Positions 1-6,854 of a stretch of 13,352 nucleotides of DNA are shown in pieces. Each line of letters begins with the position of its first letter. Within the stretch, counting starts at the first letter, position 1. The notes beneath the pieces were generated by a model, which saw only the letters and a list, made by a program, of their open reading frames with translations, did no database searches and had not been told where the DNA came from. The translations under genes were made by a program, and so were the position numbers. This DNA is from Kocuria sp. p3-SID1428 (GTDB lineage Bacteria > Actinomycetota > Actinomycetes > Actinomycetales > Micrococcaceae), in the NCBI RefSeq assembly GCF_025149945.1, contig NZ_JALXVH010000064.1, positions 1 to 13,352 on the forward strand, given 5' to 3'.

Positions 1-577
1 ACATGGCCGGATCGATGTAGGCGGCCGGATCCACCAGCGGCTTTTGCTTGTCCGGAGTGCGGGCTCGGGCCTTGCCGGGAATGCCGGTGACCACCGAGTC
101 CTCCGGGACGTCCTTCACCACGACCGAGTTGGCGCCCACGGCCGAGCCGCTGCCGATCTCGATGTCGCCCAGGACCTTGGCGCCGGCGCCCACGGTCACG
201 CCATCGCCGATCGTGGGGTGGCGCTTGACCTTGGCCAGCGACGTGCCGCCCAGGGTCACGCCCTGATACAGCATGACGTCATCGCCGATCTCAGCGGTCT
301 CGCCGATCACGATCCCCATGCCGTGATCGATGAAGAACCGGTGACCGATGGTGGCTCCGGGGTGGATCTCCACACCGGTCAGGAAGCGCCCGAGCTGGGA
401 GACCGTGCGGGCCGCGCCCTTGGTCTGCTCCCGCTCCCAGAGCCGGTGCGAGAGCCGATGCAGCCAGATGGCATGCAGCCCCGAGTAGTTCACGACGATC
501 TCGACGTCCGAGCGGGCGGCGGGATCGAAGGCGCGCGCGGTGTCGATGTCCTCGCGCAGTCTGCTGAGAAAGCTCAC
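1..577 (-). CDS. cysE: Serine O-acetyltransferase (partial, 3' end off the window)
   Basis: Transfers acetyl from acetyl-CoA to L-serine, giving O-acetylserine for CysK; cytosolic, first step of cysteine synthesis. 192 codons are visible and the frame runs open off the left edge. The protein has the short-type SAT layout: a helical N-terminus with [18 protein letters not shown], then the left-handed beta-helix of hexapeptide repeats ([40 protein letters not shown]). The catalytic His of FIDHGMG is residue 85 from the chosen start. I chose GTG at 577 because AGGAG sits just upstream (4-base gap) and the product starts [11 protein letters not shown], typical of the family; ATG at 589 is in frame but has no ribosome site. 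It lies 227 bases downstream of cysK on the same strand, with no clear promoter of its own, so cotranscription with cysK is likely. The C-terminal tail that would dock into CysK is not visible. Confidence 0.95.
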   Translation of the reverse strand, partial: MSFLSRLREDIDTARAFDPAARSDVEIVVNYSGLHAIWLHRLSHRLWEREQTKGAARTVSQLGRFLTGVEIHPGATIGHRFFIDHGMGIVIGETAEIGDDVMLYQGVTLGGTSLAKVKRHPTIGDGVTVGAGAKVLGDIEIGSGSAVGANSVVVKDVPEDSVVTGIPGKARARTPDKQKPLVDPAAYIDPAM

Positions 578-693
578 GGATCTCCTCATCGAAGCGTCAC
601 CGGGCGGGCAGAGCCCGGAGGGGCGGTGGGTCCAGCGGCATCCGTCCCGGTCGGGAGAGGACCGAGGGGAGATCGCAGGAGGTCGGGCAAGGC

Positions 694-752
694 GACGGAC
701 CCGCCGCTCATCGACCCTCTCGAAGGCAGGGATGAGAGCATGCGGGTCCGTC
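694..752 (-). repeat. Long nested inverted repeat between cysK and cysE
   Basis: GACGGACCCGC (694-704) is repeated exactly inverted as GCGGGTCCGTC (742-752), an 11-bp perfect arm. Inside it CTCATC..CCCT (707-717) pairs with AGGGATGAG (728-736) with a small bulge, so the transcript could form one stem of about 20 bp. The right arm can instead form GGTCC-GTCG-GGACC (745-758), which excludes the long stem. A second short hairpin, CGGGC-AGA-GCCCG, lies at 605-617 near the cysE start. No U-run follows, so an ordinary intrinsic terminator is unlikely. It could set cysE expression relative to cysK, protect the cysK mRNA 3' end, or be a dispersed genomic repeat; the sequence alone does not decide. 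Confidence 0.6.
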
Positions 753-804
753 GGGACCGGCCCGCATCGGATCTGGCGGTGCAGGCCGAGGTCGCTGCGG
801 AAGC

Positions 805-1740
805 TCAGCCGCGGATGTCCTCGTACAGGACGGTGGAGATGTAGCGCTCGCCGAAGTCGCAGATGACCGTGACGATCAGCTTGTCGCGGTTCTCCTCCTT
901 CTTGGCCTCCTCCAGCGCCGCGAAGACGTTCGCGCCGGCGGAGATGCCGCCGAGGATGCCCTCCTTGGTGCCGAGCTCGCGGGCCACGCGGACGGCGTCG
1001 TCGACCTCGACGTCGTAGACGTCGTCATAGACCTCGCGGTCCAGGACGTCCGGGACGAAGTTGGCGCCCAGGCCCTGGATCTTGTGCGGGCCGGCCTTGC
1101 CCTGCGTGAGGATCGGCGAGTCTGCCGGCTCGACGGCGACGATGCGCACATCCGAGTTCTGCGACTTGAGGTAGGAGCCCGCGCCCGTGATGGTGCCGCC
1201 GGTGCCGATGCCAGCCACGAAGACCGCGACCTCACCGTCGGTGTCCTCCCAGATCTCCGGTCCGGTGGTCTCGCGGTGGACCGTGGGGTTGGCCTCGTTC
1301 TCGAACTGGCGGGCCAGGATGGCGTTGTCAGAGGACTCGACGAGCTCACGGGCCTTCTCGACCGCACCGCGCATGCCGTCGGCACCCGTGGTCAGGACGA
1401 TCTCCGCTCCGAATGCGCGAAGCATGGCGCGGCGCTCGGTGGACATGGTCTCCGGCATGGTCAGGATGACCTTGTAGCCGCGTGCCGCTCCGACCATGGC
1501 CAGGGCGATACCGGTGTTGCCGGAGGTGCCCTCCACGATGGTGCCGCCGGGGCGCAGCTCGCCGGAGGCTTCGGCGGCGTCGACGATCGCGCGGCCGATG
1601 CGATCCTTGACCGAGTGCGCGGGGGAGTAGAACTCGAGCTTCACGGCGACGTTGCCGGGGAGGTCCTTGTCGAGCTCGTTGAGGCGCACCAGCGGGGTGC
1701 CGCCGATGAGCTGGGTGACGTTGTCGTAGATCTTGCCCAT
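805..1740 (-). CDS. cysK: Cysteine synthase A (O-acetylserine sulfhydrylase)
   Basis: PLP enzyme that makes cysteine from O-acetylserine and sulfide, and normally the partner of CysE in the cysteine synthase complex. 311 residues, the usual length. The N-terminus [20 protein letters not shown] is typical. Visible motifs: Schiff-base Lys45 in HSVKDR, substrate loop EGTSGNTG (70-77), [11 protein letters not shown] (145-155), PLP-phosphate loop GIGTGGT (177-183), and GGISAGAN near 265 carrying the Ser that faces the PLP ring nitrogen. The ATG at 1740 follows an AAGGAA-type ribosome site about 7 bases upstream. msrA lies upstream on the same strand with a 117-base gap that contains a TAGGCT -10 candidate, so the gene may have its own promoter. 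Compare with the paralogue at 6855, which differs in the substrate motifs. Confidence 0.97.
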   Translation of the reverse strand: MGKIYDNVTQLIGGTPLVRLNELDKDLPGNVAVKLEFYSPAHSVKDRIGRAIVDAAEASGELRPGGTIVEGTSGNTGIALAMVGAARGYKVILTMPETMSTERRAMLRAFGAEIVLTTGADGMRGAVEKARELVESSDNAILARQFENEANPTVHRETTGPEIWEDTDGEVAVFVAGIGTGGTITGAGSYLKSQNSDVRIVAVEPADSPILTQGKAGPHKIQGLGANFVPDVLDREVYDDVYDVEVDDAVRVARELGTKEGILGGISAGANVFAALEEAKKEENRDKLIVTVICDFGERYISTVLYEDIRG

Positions 1741-1825
1741 GATGATTCCTTCCGAAGCGGATCTGCGGTGCCCTGGCAGCCGCGGCGAGACGGTGCGGGA
1801 TGCCGGGGCGATCGGACTCGTTGCG

Positions 1826-1831
1826 AGCCTA
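1826..1831 (-). promoter_or_regulatory. Candidate -10 box for cysK
   Basis: On the minus strand this reads TAGGCT, fitting the actinobacterial TAnnnT -10 form. It sits in the msrA-cysK gap and would give a cysK leader of about 80 bases. No convincing -35 hexamer at 16-18 bases was seen. Confidence 0.4.
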
Positions 1832-1857
1832 ACGGCCGGGGCCGCGGCGGCTGCGAG

Positions 1858-2391
1858 TCAGGAGGCGGTGAGAAACTCTGCGTAACCTTGCCGGACCTTG
1901 GCCAGCTTAGGGTTGATGACGAACTGGCAGTAGCCGTTATAGGGCTGGCGGGCGTAGAAGTCCTGGTGGACCGGCTCGGCCTCCCACACGGTGCCCAGCG
2001 GCTCGAGCGTGGTCACGATCGGGCGCTCGAAGTTCGGGGCCATCCGCTCGATGGCCTCCTGGAAGAGCTGCTTCTGCTGCGCGTCGGCGTAGAACATCGA
2101 CGAGCGGTACTGCGGGCCCTCATCCGCTCCCTGGCGGTTCAGGCTCGTGGGGTCGTGCGAGGTGAAGAACAGATCCAGGATGATCTCGGGGGAGATGACC
2201 TCCGGATCGAAGCTCACCGCGACGGCCTCGGCATGGCCAGTCTGACCGGAGCAGACCTGTTCGTAGCTCGGGTGGCTCACATGGCCGCCGGTGTAGACGG
2301 AGACGACATCGCTCACGCCGCGGGTCTTGCGATAGATGGCGTCGAGGCACCAGAAGCAGCCGGCGCCCAGGACGTAGGTCGTGGTGGTCAT
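1858..2391 (-). CDS. msrA: Peptide-methionine (S)-S-oxide reductase MsrA
   Basis: Reduces the S-epimer of methionine sulfoxide, free or in proteins, as oxidative-damage repair in the cytosol. 177 residues, a normal short MsrA. The N-terminal signature GCFWC (11-15) holds the nucleophile Cys12. Other family segments are visible: YTGG (33-36), GQTGHAEAV (49-57), FFTSHDPTSLNRQG (75-88), QYRS (94-97), and EPVHQDFY (139-146). A distal Cys155 in YNGYCQF is the likely resolving cysteine, recycled by thioredoxin; there is no fused MsrB domain. The ATG at 2391 has GGGAGG 11 bases upstream. The gene is divergent from the Nif3-like gene across 134 bases and heads the minus-strand series msrA-cysK-cysE, linking repair of sulfur amino acids with their synthesis by position only. 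Confidence 0.97.
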   Translation of the reverse strand: MTTTTYVLGAGCFWCLDAIYRKTRGVSDVVSVYTGGHVSHPSYEQVCSGQTGHAEAVAVSFDPEVISPEIILDLFFTSHDPTSLNRQGADEGPQYRSSMFYADAQQKQLFQEAIERMAPNFERPIVTTLEPLGTVWEAEPVHQDFYARQPYNGYCQFVINPKLAKVRQGYAEFLTAS

Positions 2392-2512
2392 GATCGTTGG
2401 AACCTCCCTCGCAGCCTCGGTATTCCTGCGCTCGACCTCCTGCCGATCCGGCCTCGGGAAGGTCCCAGCGGTGAGGTCCCGACCGGCCGGGCGCGCTGTC
2501 GTCGTCTCCTCC

Positions 2513-2518
2513 TAGACT
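2513..2518 (+). promoter_or_regulatory. Candidate -10 box, leaderless start of the Nif3-like gene
   Basis: TAGACT ends 7 bases before the ATG at 2526, the spacing expected if transcription begins at the start codon. No Shine-Dalgarno lies between them. No good -35 is seen. Confidence 0.5.
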
Positions 2519-2525
2519 CGGTGCC

Positions 2526-3425
2526 ATGAGCGAGATCCCCACGCTGGCAGAGGTCGTCGATGCCGCGGATCGGCTGTGGCCGCTGCGCACGCAGCAGTCC
2601 TGGGATGCTTCGGGGCTGGTCGCCGGGCGCCCGGAGGCCCCTGTGCGCCGGATTCTCATGGCCGTGGACGCCGTGACTCCCACCGTCCAGGAGGCTGTCG
2701 AGGCGGAGGCGGATCTGCTGCTGACGCACCATCCGCTGCTGATGCGCGGGGTGTCCACGGTGGCCGCCGACACCTACAAGGGACGGGTGCTCCACGAGCT
2801 GATCGAGCGCCGGATCGGGCTGCTGGCCTGTCACACCAACGCCGACGCCGCCCGCGACGGCGTCTCCGATGTCCTGCTGCGCGCCTGCGGCGTGGAGCGG
2901 ATGCAGCCCCTCGAGCCGTCGCCGGAGGATTCGGAGATCGGGATCGGCCGTGTGGGCGACCTCGACGAGCCCGTGCGTCTCGTCGAGCTCTCCCAGCGGC
3001 TGGCCGCCGTGGTCCCGCCGACCGCCCAGGGCGTCCGTGTGGCCGGCGATGCCGAGCGGATGATCCGCCGCGTGGCGGTGTGCGGCGGCTCGGGGGACTC
3101 CCTGTTCGAGACCGTGCGGCGTGCCGAGGCGGATGTCTACGTCACCGCGGATCTGCGCCATCATCCGGCCTCGGAGGCGCGCGAGACCGCCCTGACCGGC
3201 GACGGCTCACCGGCGCTGATCGACCTCTCGCACGCGGCCAGCGAGTGGCTGTGGCTGCCCGTGGGCGCGGTGGCGCTGCAGAAGGAGCTCTCCGCGCGCG
3301 GGTTCCAGGCCGAGGTCCTGGTCTCGCGGCGTCGCAGCGACCCCTGGGACTTCCGGGTGCCCAGCCCGCACGAGCCCCCGCAGGATGTGTGGGAGCCGAG
3401 CCGATCGACAGGAGCCGCATCATGA
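2526..3425 (+). CDS. Nif3-like dinuclear metal centre protein (YbgI / DUF34 family)
   Basis: Member of the NIF3/YbgI family, often annotated as a GTP cyclohydrolase I type 2 homologue; the biological role of the family is not firmly settled. 299 residues, close to the bacterial single-domain form without the inserted PII-like domain. The metal ligands of the family are all present: His68-His69 in THHPLL, Asp107 in CHTNAD, and His236 with Glu240 in LSHAASE. The second half keeps RRVAVCGGSGDS (181-192) and DVYVTADLRHH (203-213). The ATG at 2526 is preceded by a -10-like TAGACT and no ribosome site, suggesting a leaderless mRNA. Its stop overlaps the start of the next gene in ATGA, so the two are translationally coupled. 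The Nif3 / zinc-ribbon pair is a common actinobacterial arrangement. Confidence 0.95.
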   Translation: MSEIPTLAEVVDAADRLWPLRTQQSWDASGLVAGRPEAPVRRILMAVDAVTPTVQEAVEAEADLLLTHHPLLMRGVSTVAADTYKGRVLHELIERRIGLLACHTNADAARDGVSDVLLRACGVERMQPLEPSPEDSEIGIGRVGDLDEPVRLVELSQRLAAVVPPTAQGVRVAGDAERMIRRVAVCGGSGDSLFETVRRAEADVYVTADLRHHPASEARETALTGDGSPALIDLSHAASEWLWLPVGAVALQKELSARGFQAEVLVSRRRSDPWDFRVPSPHEPPQDVWEPSRSTGAAS

Positions 3426-4153
3426 CCACCGCCGCCCCCGAGCAGTTCGAGGCGCTGCTGGCGCTGCAGTCCCGCGATTCTCGCGCAGCGACCCTGCGCG
3501 AGCAGCTCACGGTGCTCCAGAAGGAGCCCGAGCTCGTGGAGTCCCTCAAGCGACAGCGCGCCGCCGTCGCCAAGGCCAAGGAGCTGCAGGCACGGGGCGC
3601 CGAGCTGGAAGGTGCCCGGGACACCGCCCATCAGAAGGTCGAGGACCTGCTGGGCCGGCTGGAGACGGAGCGGGCCCGGCGCGACGCCGGCGGCTCCGCA
3701 AAGCAGGTCTCGGCCCAGACCCGGCAGATCGAATCGCTGACCGGACAAGTCGAGAAGGCCCGTGCCGGAGCCGAGCGCGCCGATCAGGAGTTGGCCGCCT
3801 TCCGGTCCCAGCGCGAGGAGCTGATGCCGCGGCTCAAGGCCGCCGATGCCGATGCCCGCGCCCGCGTGGGTGCGGCTCAGGACTCCGGCAAGCAGATGCA
3901 GGAGGAACTGGCCGGGCTGGATCAGGGTCGGCAGGAGGCGGTGCTCGCCGTGGGCAACGATCAGCTGGTGGCCCGCTACGAGCGGATCCGCGGCGGCGGC
4001 TCGGGGCGGGAGAAGATCGCGGCGGCGCGTCGTCAGGCCACGGCCTGCGGAGCCTGCGGAAGCCCCATGAGCCCCGCGGAGGTCTCGGCCCTGGAAGCCG
4101 ATCCGCAGACCGTGGCCGCCTGCGCCGACTGCGGCGCGATCCTGGTGCCCTGA
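3422..4153 (+). CDS. Coiled-coil protein with C4 zinc ribbon (DUF164 / zf-RING_7 type)
   Basis: 243 residues. Residues about 1-195 are almost all heptad-like helix rich in Glu, Gln, Arg, Lys and Ala, predicted as a long antiparallel coiled-coil hairpin. The C-terminal 37 residues form a zinc ribbon with Cys209-x2-Cys212 and Cys234-x2-Cys237. This matches the conserved actinobacterial family represented by the gene next to the Nif3 homologue in mycobacteria; a nucleic-acid or protein-binding role is usually suggested but not proven. The start ATG at 3422 overlaps the previous stop (ATGA), which explains the lack of an independent promoter. The open frame extends upstream of 3422, but that part is only the shadow of the Nif3-like gene. 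It converges with rnpB, with 35 bases between. Confidence 0.92.
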   Translation: MTTAAPEQFEALLALQSRDSRAATLREQLTVLQKEPELVESLKRQRAAVAKAKELQARGAELEGARDTAHQKVEDLLGRLETERARRDAGGSAKQVSAQTRQIESLTGQVEKARAGAERADQELAAFRSQREELMPRLKAADADARARVGAAQDSGKQMQEELAGLDQGRQEAVLAVGNDQLVARYERIRGGGSGREKIAAARRQATACGACGSPMSPAEVSALEADPQTVAACADCGAILVP

Positions 4154-4188
4154 GATCGCTTGCGGAGGCGCCGGGCGGGGATATCGAG

Positions 4189-4562
4189 GGACAGGACGGC
4201 CTGTGAGCCGGGTTCTGTGCACGCGCCCGGTTGCCCGGGGCACGGCGGTGATCATCCATCTAGGCCCACCGTTGCCGATGGGCTCGAGCGGCCTACCCGG
4301 ATGCAGGACGAGCAGCCCTGTCGCACCCTGTCTGACCTTGCTCCGAACGGGGTTTGCCTAGCCGCGCCGGTCGCCCGGCGCGCTGGTGGTCTCTTACACC
4401 ACCCTTTCACCCTCACCGCACGGCGGGCCGTGGGCGGTCTGCTCTCTGTGGCACTTTCCTGCGGGTCTCCCCGAGTGGCCGTTAGCCACCGTTCTGCTCT
4501 GCGGAGCCCGGACTTTCCTCGAGGCGCACATGGCGCCGCGCGATCACCCGGCCGTCCTGTCC
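4189..4562 (-). ncRNA. rnpB: RNase P RNA, bacterial class A
   Basis: Catalytic RNA that removes 5' leaders from tRNA precursors, together with RnpA. On the minus strand the ends are GGACAGGACGGCC (from 4562) and GGCCGTCCTGTCC (to 4189), a perfect 13-bp P1 helix that fixes both boundaries at 374 nt. The 5' universal P4 strand GAGGAAAGTCCGGGCTCC is at about 4503-4520 and the 3' counterpart with TAGATGGATGATC and ACAGAACCCGGC at about 4204-4262. The CCACTCGGGGAGACC and GGAAAGTGCCACAGAGA segments are also typical of actinobacterial RNase P. It points toward the zinc-ribbon gene and is divergent from yaaA. All apparent reading frames here are accidental. Confidence 0.97.
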
Positions 4563-4570
4563 AGCCGACA

Positions 4571-4576
4571 ACTGTA
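4571..4576 (-). promoter_or_regulatory. Candidate -10 box for rnpB
   Basis: Minus strand TACAGT, ending 8 bases before the mature 5' end at 4562. The -35 region would fall inside the start of yaaA's promoter zone; no consensus hexamer is evident. Confidence 0.45.
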
Positions 4577-4591
4577 CCCGTCTGCGGCCGA

Positions 4592-4597
4592 TAGCAT
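4592..4597 (+). promoter_or_regulatory. Candidate -10 box, leaderless start of yaaA
   Basis: TAGCAT followed by six bases and then the ATG at 4604, with no ribosome site between. The pattern fits a leaderless transcript. It lies back to back with the rnpB promoter inside a 41-base divergent gap. Confidence 0.4.
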
Positions 4598-4603
4598 GCT
4601 CGG

Positions 4604-5392
4604 ATGCTGATCCTGCTGCCGCCCTCCGAGACCAAGACCCAGCCCGCCTCCGGGGATCCGGCGCAGCTGCAGGAGCTGTCGCTGCCGCAGCTGAACGACG
4701 ACCGCCTCCGGGTGCTGAAGGCGCTGGAGAAGGTCAGCGGGCAGCGCAATGCGCTCGAGGCACTGGGCGTGGGGGCCTCGCTCGCGCCGGAGGTGCAGCG
4801 CAACCTGTCGCTGCGGACCGCACCGGCGGCACCGGCGCTGCAGATCTACACCGGGGTGCTCTACGACGCGCTCGGGACCGAGACGCTCACCGCCGAGCAG
4901 CGCCGGGTCGCGGAGGACTCCGTGGTGGTGATCTCGGCCCTGTGGGGCGCGGTGCGCCCCGTCGACCGGATCCCCGCCTACCGGCTGTCGATGGGCACGG
5001 CCCTGCGAGGGCTGGGCAAGCGCGAGCCGGTGAAGCTGTCGTCTTTCTGGAAGCCGCGGCTGGGGGAGGCGCTGGGCACGCAGACCGAGGGCCAGCTGAT
5101 CATCGACTGCCGCTCCTCCGCCTACTCGGCGGCCTTCGCTGCCCCGCCCGAGACCACCGTGGCCATCCGCGCCGTCACCGAGGACGACGACGGCCAGCGC
5201 AAGGTCGTCTCGCACTTCGCCAAGCACACCCGCGGCGAACTGGCGCGCCACGTGCTGGAGCAGGTCGGCCAGGGCCGCCGCGTCGAAACGGCCCAGGAGC
5301 TGGCCGAAGCGGCGAGCCAGCGGTGGCGCGTCGAGCTGGAGGAGCCGAGCGTCCGACGGCCCGGTCAGCTGACCGTCGTGCTGCCCGCCTGA
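4604..5392 (+). CDS. yaaA: Peroxide stress protein YaaA (DUF328 / UPF0246)
   Basis: Family linked in E. coli to survival of hydrogen peroxide by limiting free intracellular iron; the biochemical activity is thought to involve DNA binding. 262 residues, typical of the family. Recognisable segments: MLILLPPSETK at the N-terminus, the central VVISALWGAVRPVDRIPAYRLSMG in two adjoining parts, LSSFWKPRLGEAL, IDCRSSAYSAAF, and KVVSHFAKHTRGELARHVL near the end. The start is the first possible ATG and gives the canonical N-terminus. There is no Shine-Dalgarno, and TAGCAT lies 6 bases upstream, so a leaderless mRNA is likely. An 8-bp inverted repeat follows the stop. Confidence 0.93.
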   Translation: MLILLPPSETKTQPASGDPAQLQELSLPQLNDDRLRVLKALEKVSGQRNALEALGVGASLAPEVQRNLSLRTAPAAPALQIYTGVLYDALGTETLTAEQRRVAEDSVVVISALWGAVRPVDRIPAYRLSMGTALRGLGKREPVKLSSFWKPRLGEALGTQTEGQLIIDCRSSAYSAAFAAPPETTVAIRAVTEDDDGQRKVVSHFAKHTRGELARHVLEQVGQGRRVETAQELAEAASQRWRVELEEPSVRRPGQLTVVLPA

Positions 5393-5400
5393 GCCGAGCT

Positions 5401-5429
5401 CTGCCCGGCCGAACAGCAGGCCCGGGCAG
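5401..5429 (+). terminator. Hairpin after yaaA, possible terminator
   Basis: CTGCCCGG (5401-5408) pairs with CCGGGCAG (5422-5429), a perfect 8-bp stem with a 13-base loop starting 8 bases after the yaaA stop. No T-run follows, so termination would be of the weak, GC-only actinobacterial kind. Confidence 0.4.
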
Positions 5430-5456
5430 CGGGCGGGCTCCGGTTCCGGGTCTACG

Positions 5457-6030
5457 ATGTCGGACCTGCTGACCGCCTCCACGCCGACTGTGCCTGCAGC
5501 TGCCACCGCGCAGGAGGTTTCGCGTCCGGTCATCGGAGTGAACGCTGCTCTCCACCTGCTGCTCGTCGTGGGCGTCGCGGCAGCTTGGGGGCTGGGGGAT
5601 CTCGGCGGCGCCTCTTCGGACTGGGATTCGACACCGCGACCGAGGTCTCCCTGCTCATCCTGGCAGCCGCGGGCGCCACGGCAGGCGTCCCCTGGTGGGT
5701 GGTGCTGCTGCTCCCGCGGCGTTCACCTCAGGCATGTGCCTGCTGGACTCGGCCGACGGGATGTTCATGGCAGGGGCCTACCGCTGGGCGCTCGAGCGAC
5801 CCGGGCGCAAGCTGCGCTACAACATCGCCATGACCACGGTCTCGGTGGTCTTCGCCGCCGTGATCGGGGCCCTGGGGCTGATGAGCCTGCTCGGCGAGCC
5901 GGGACTCAACGCCTTCACTTGGACCGATGCTCTGTCGCTGGACTGGTCCGGCGTGGTGGTGCTGGGGCTGTTCGCGGTGATCTTCACCGGGGCGGCGCTG
6001 CTGGGGAGGCGCGGAGCACGCCAGGTCTGA
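5457..6030 (+). pseudogene. Broken NiCoT-family nickel/cobalt permease (HoxN/NixA type)
   Basis: Intact NiCoT permeases are about 330-370 residues with eight membrane helices. Here the pieces lie in three frames. From the ATG at 5457, frame one gives a start and one helix (VNAALHLLLVVGVAAAWGLG). The frame at 5612 then gives LFGLGFDTATEVSLLILAAAG, the third family signature, and a further helix ending VVLLLP. At about 5717-5721 a single missing base moves the frame, which continues FTSGMCLLDSADGMF (fourth signature), RKLRYNIAMTTVS and two closing helices to the stop at 6030. The helices that should carry the metal-binding HX4DH signature and FSLGHS are absent, so roughly 140-200 residues were deleted at about 5595-5612. 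Loss of that site plus two frame changes means no transport activity is possible. No cobalamin riboswitch is seen in the 64 bases upstream. Confidence 0.85.
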
Positions 6031-6108
6031 GCGCCGGGCCCGTGCCATCGCGGTGTGCGGTCGTCGCCTCGCGGCTGCTGCCGGGCAGACCGAGGGCCCA
6101 AGGCCGGA

Positions 6109-6681
6109 TCAGTGTCCGAAGGGGTCCTCATCCACTCCGGGGGTCCAGGTGTTCCCGGCCTCGCGCCAGCCCTCGCCCTTCAGCGCCTTCTTGGCCTTGC
6201 GCGACCACTTCTCATCCAGGCGGTCGACGTAGAGCTTGCCGTCCAGGTGGTCGTACTCGTGCTGCATGACGCGGGCGAACCAGCCGGTGGCCTCCCAGGC
6301 GATGGGCTGGCCGTGCGGATCGAAGCCGGCGATGCGCACCCACTCGGCGCGCTTGAGCGGGAAGCTGTAGCCGGGTACGGACAGGCAGCCCTCGGCCTCC
6401 TCATCGGGGTCCGGACGCTGCTCGGAGATCTTGCCGACCGTGAGCACAGGGTTGATGATCTCGCCGCGGTTCGGGGCGTCGTCGTCGTTGTCGAACACGA
6501 AGGTGAAGATCCGCAGTCCGACACCGATCTGCGGGGCGGCCAGACCGACGCCGTGGGCTGCGTCCATGGTCTCGTGCATGTCGGCGATCAGCTCGCGCAG
6601 CGAGTCGTCGAACTCCGTGACCTTGGCGGCCGGGCGGTGCAGGACGGGATCGCCGGTGATCACGACGGGGCGGACGGACAT
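6109..6681 (-). CDS. def: Peptide deformylase
   Basis: Metalloenzyme that removes the formyl group from the initiator methionine of nascent proteins at the ribosome exit. 190 residues. All three family motifs are intact: HGVGLAAPQIG (43-53), EGCLSVPG (97-104) and QHEYDHLDG (140-148). Metal ligands are Cys99, His141 and His145, with Glu142 as catalytic base. The tail PGVDEDPFGH is of the kind seen in high-GC actinobacteria. The ATG at 6681 follows AGGAG with a 7-base gap. It is divergent from the SbnA-like gene across 173 bases and converges with the NiCoT remnant. No methionyl-tRNA formyltransferase gene is adjacent. Confidence 0.97.
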   Translation of the reverse strand: MSVRPVVITGDPVLHRPAAKVTEFDDSLRELIADMHETMDAAHGVGLAAPQIGVGLRIFTFVFDNDDDAPNRGEIINPVLTVGKISEQRPDPDEEAEGCLSVPGYSFPLKRAEWVRIAGFDPHGQPIAWEATGWFARVMQHEYDHLDGKLYVDRLDEKWSRKAKKALKGEGWREAGNTWTPGVDEDPFGH

Positions 6682-6738
6682 GCAGGGGCTCCTGGAGCTG
6701 GCGGGACGGTGGGGCGGCCGTGCGCGGCGGCGGCCCCG

Positions 6739-6744
6739 ATCCTA
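6739..6744 (-). promoter_or_regulatory. Candidate -10 box for def
   Basis: Minus strand TAGGAT, an excellent TAnnnT -10, about 57 bases before the def start. It would give a leader of about 50 bases containing the AGGAG ribosome site. Confidence 0.5.
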
Positions 6745-6842
6745 CCTGGGGAGCCGGTCGCCCACCGGAACAGGGGTCCGACCGGCTCGGGCACGGTCCG
6801 GCTCCGTCCATCAGCCTGCTGTCTGTTCCCAGGTCCGTGTGC

Positions 6843-6848
6843 CAGATT
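6843..6848 (+). promoter_or_regulatory. Weak candidate -10 box for the SbnA-like gene
   Basis: CAGATT ends 6 bases before the ATG at 6855, the same geometry as the leaderless starts at 2526 and 4604. The match to the -10 consensus is only partial. The GGG just before the ATG is too close to act as a ribosome site. Confidence 0.25.
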
Positions 6849-6854
6849 AGGGCC

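Noticed and set aside
1084..2529. A 481-codon plus-strand frame across cysK and msrA
   Set aside because: Runs antisense through two strongly supported genes and shows only the biased composition expected of a shadow.
4160..4803. Several open frames on both strands at the rnpB locus
   Set aside because: The RNase P RNA accounts for the sequence, with both conserved P4 strands and a 13-bp closing helix; the frames have no homology-like features.
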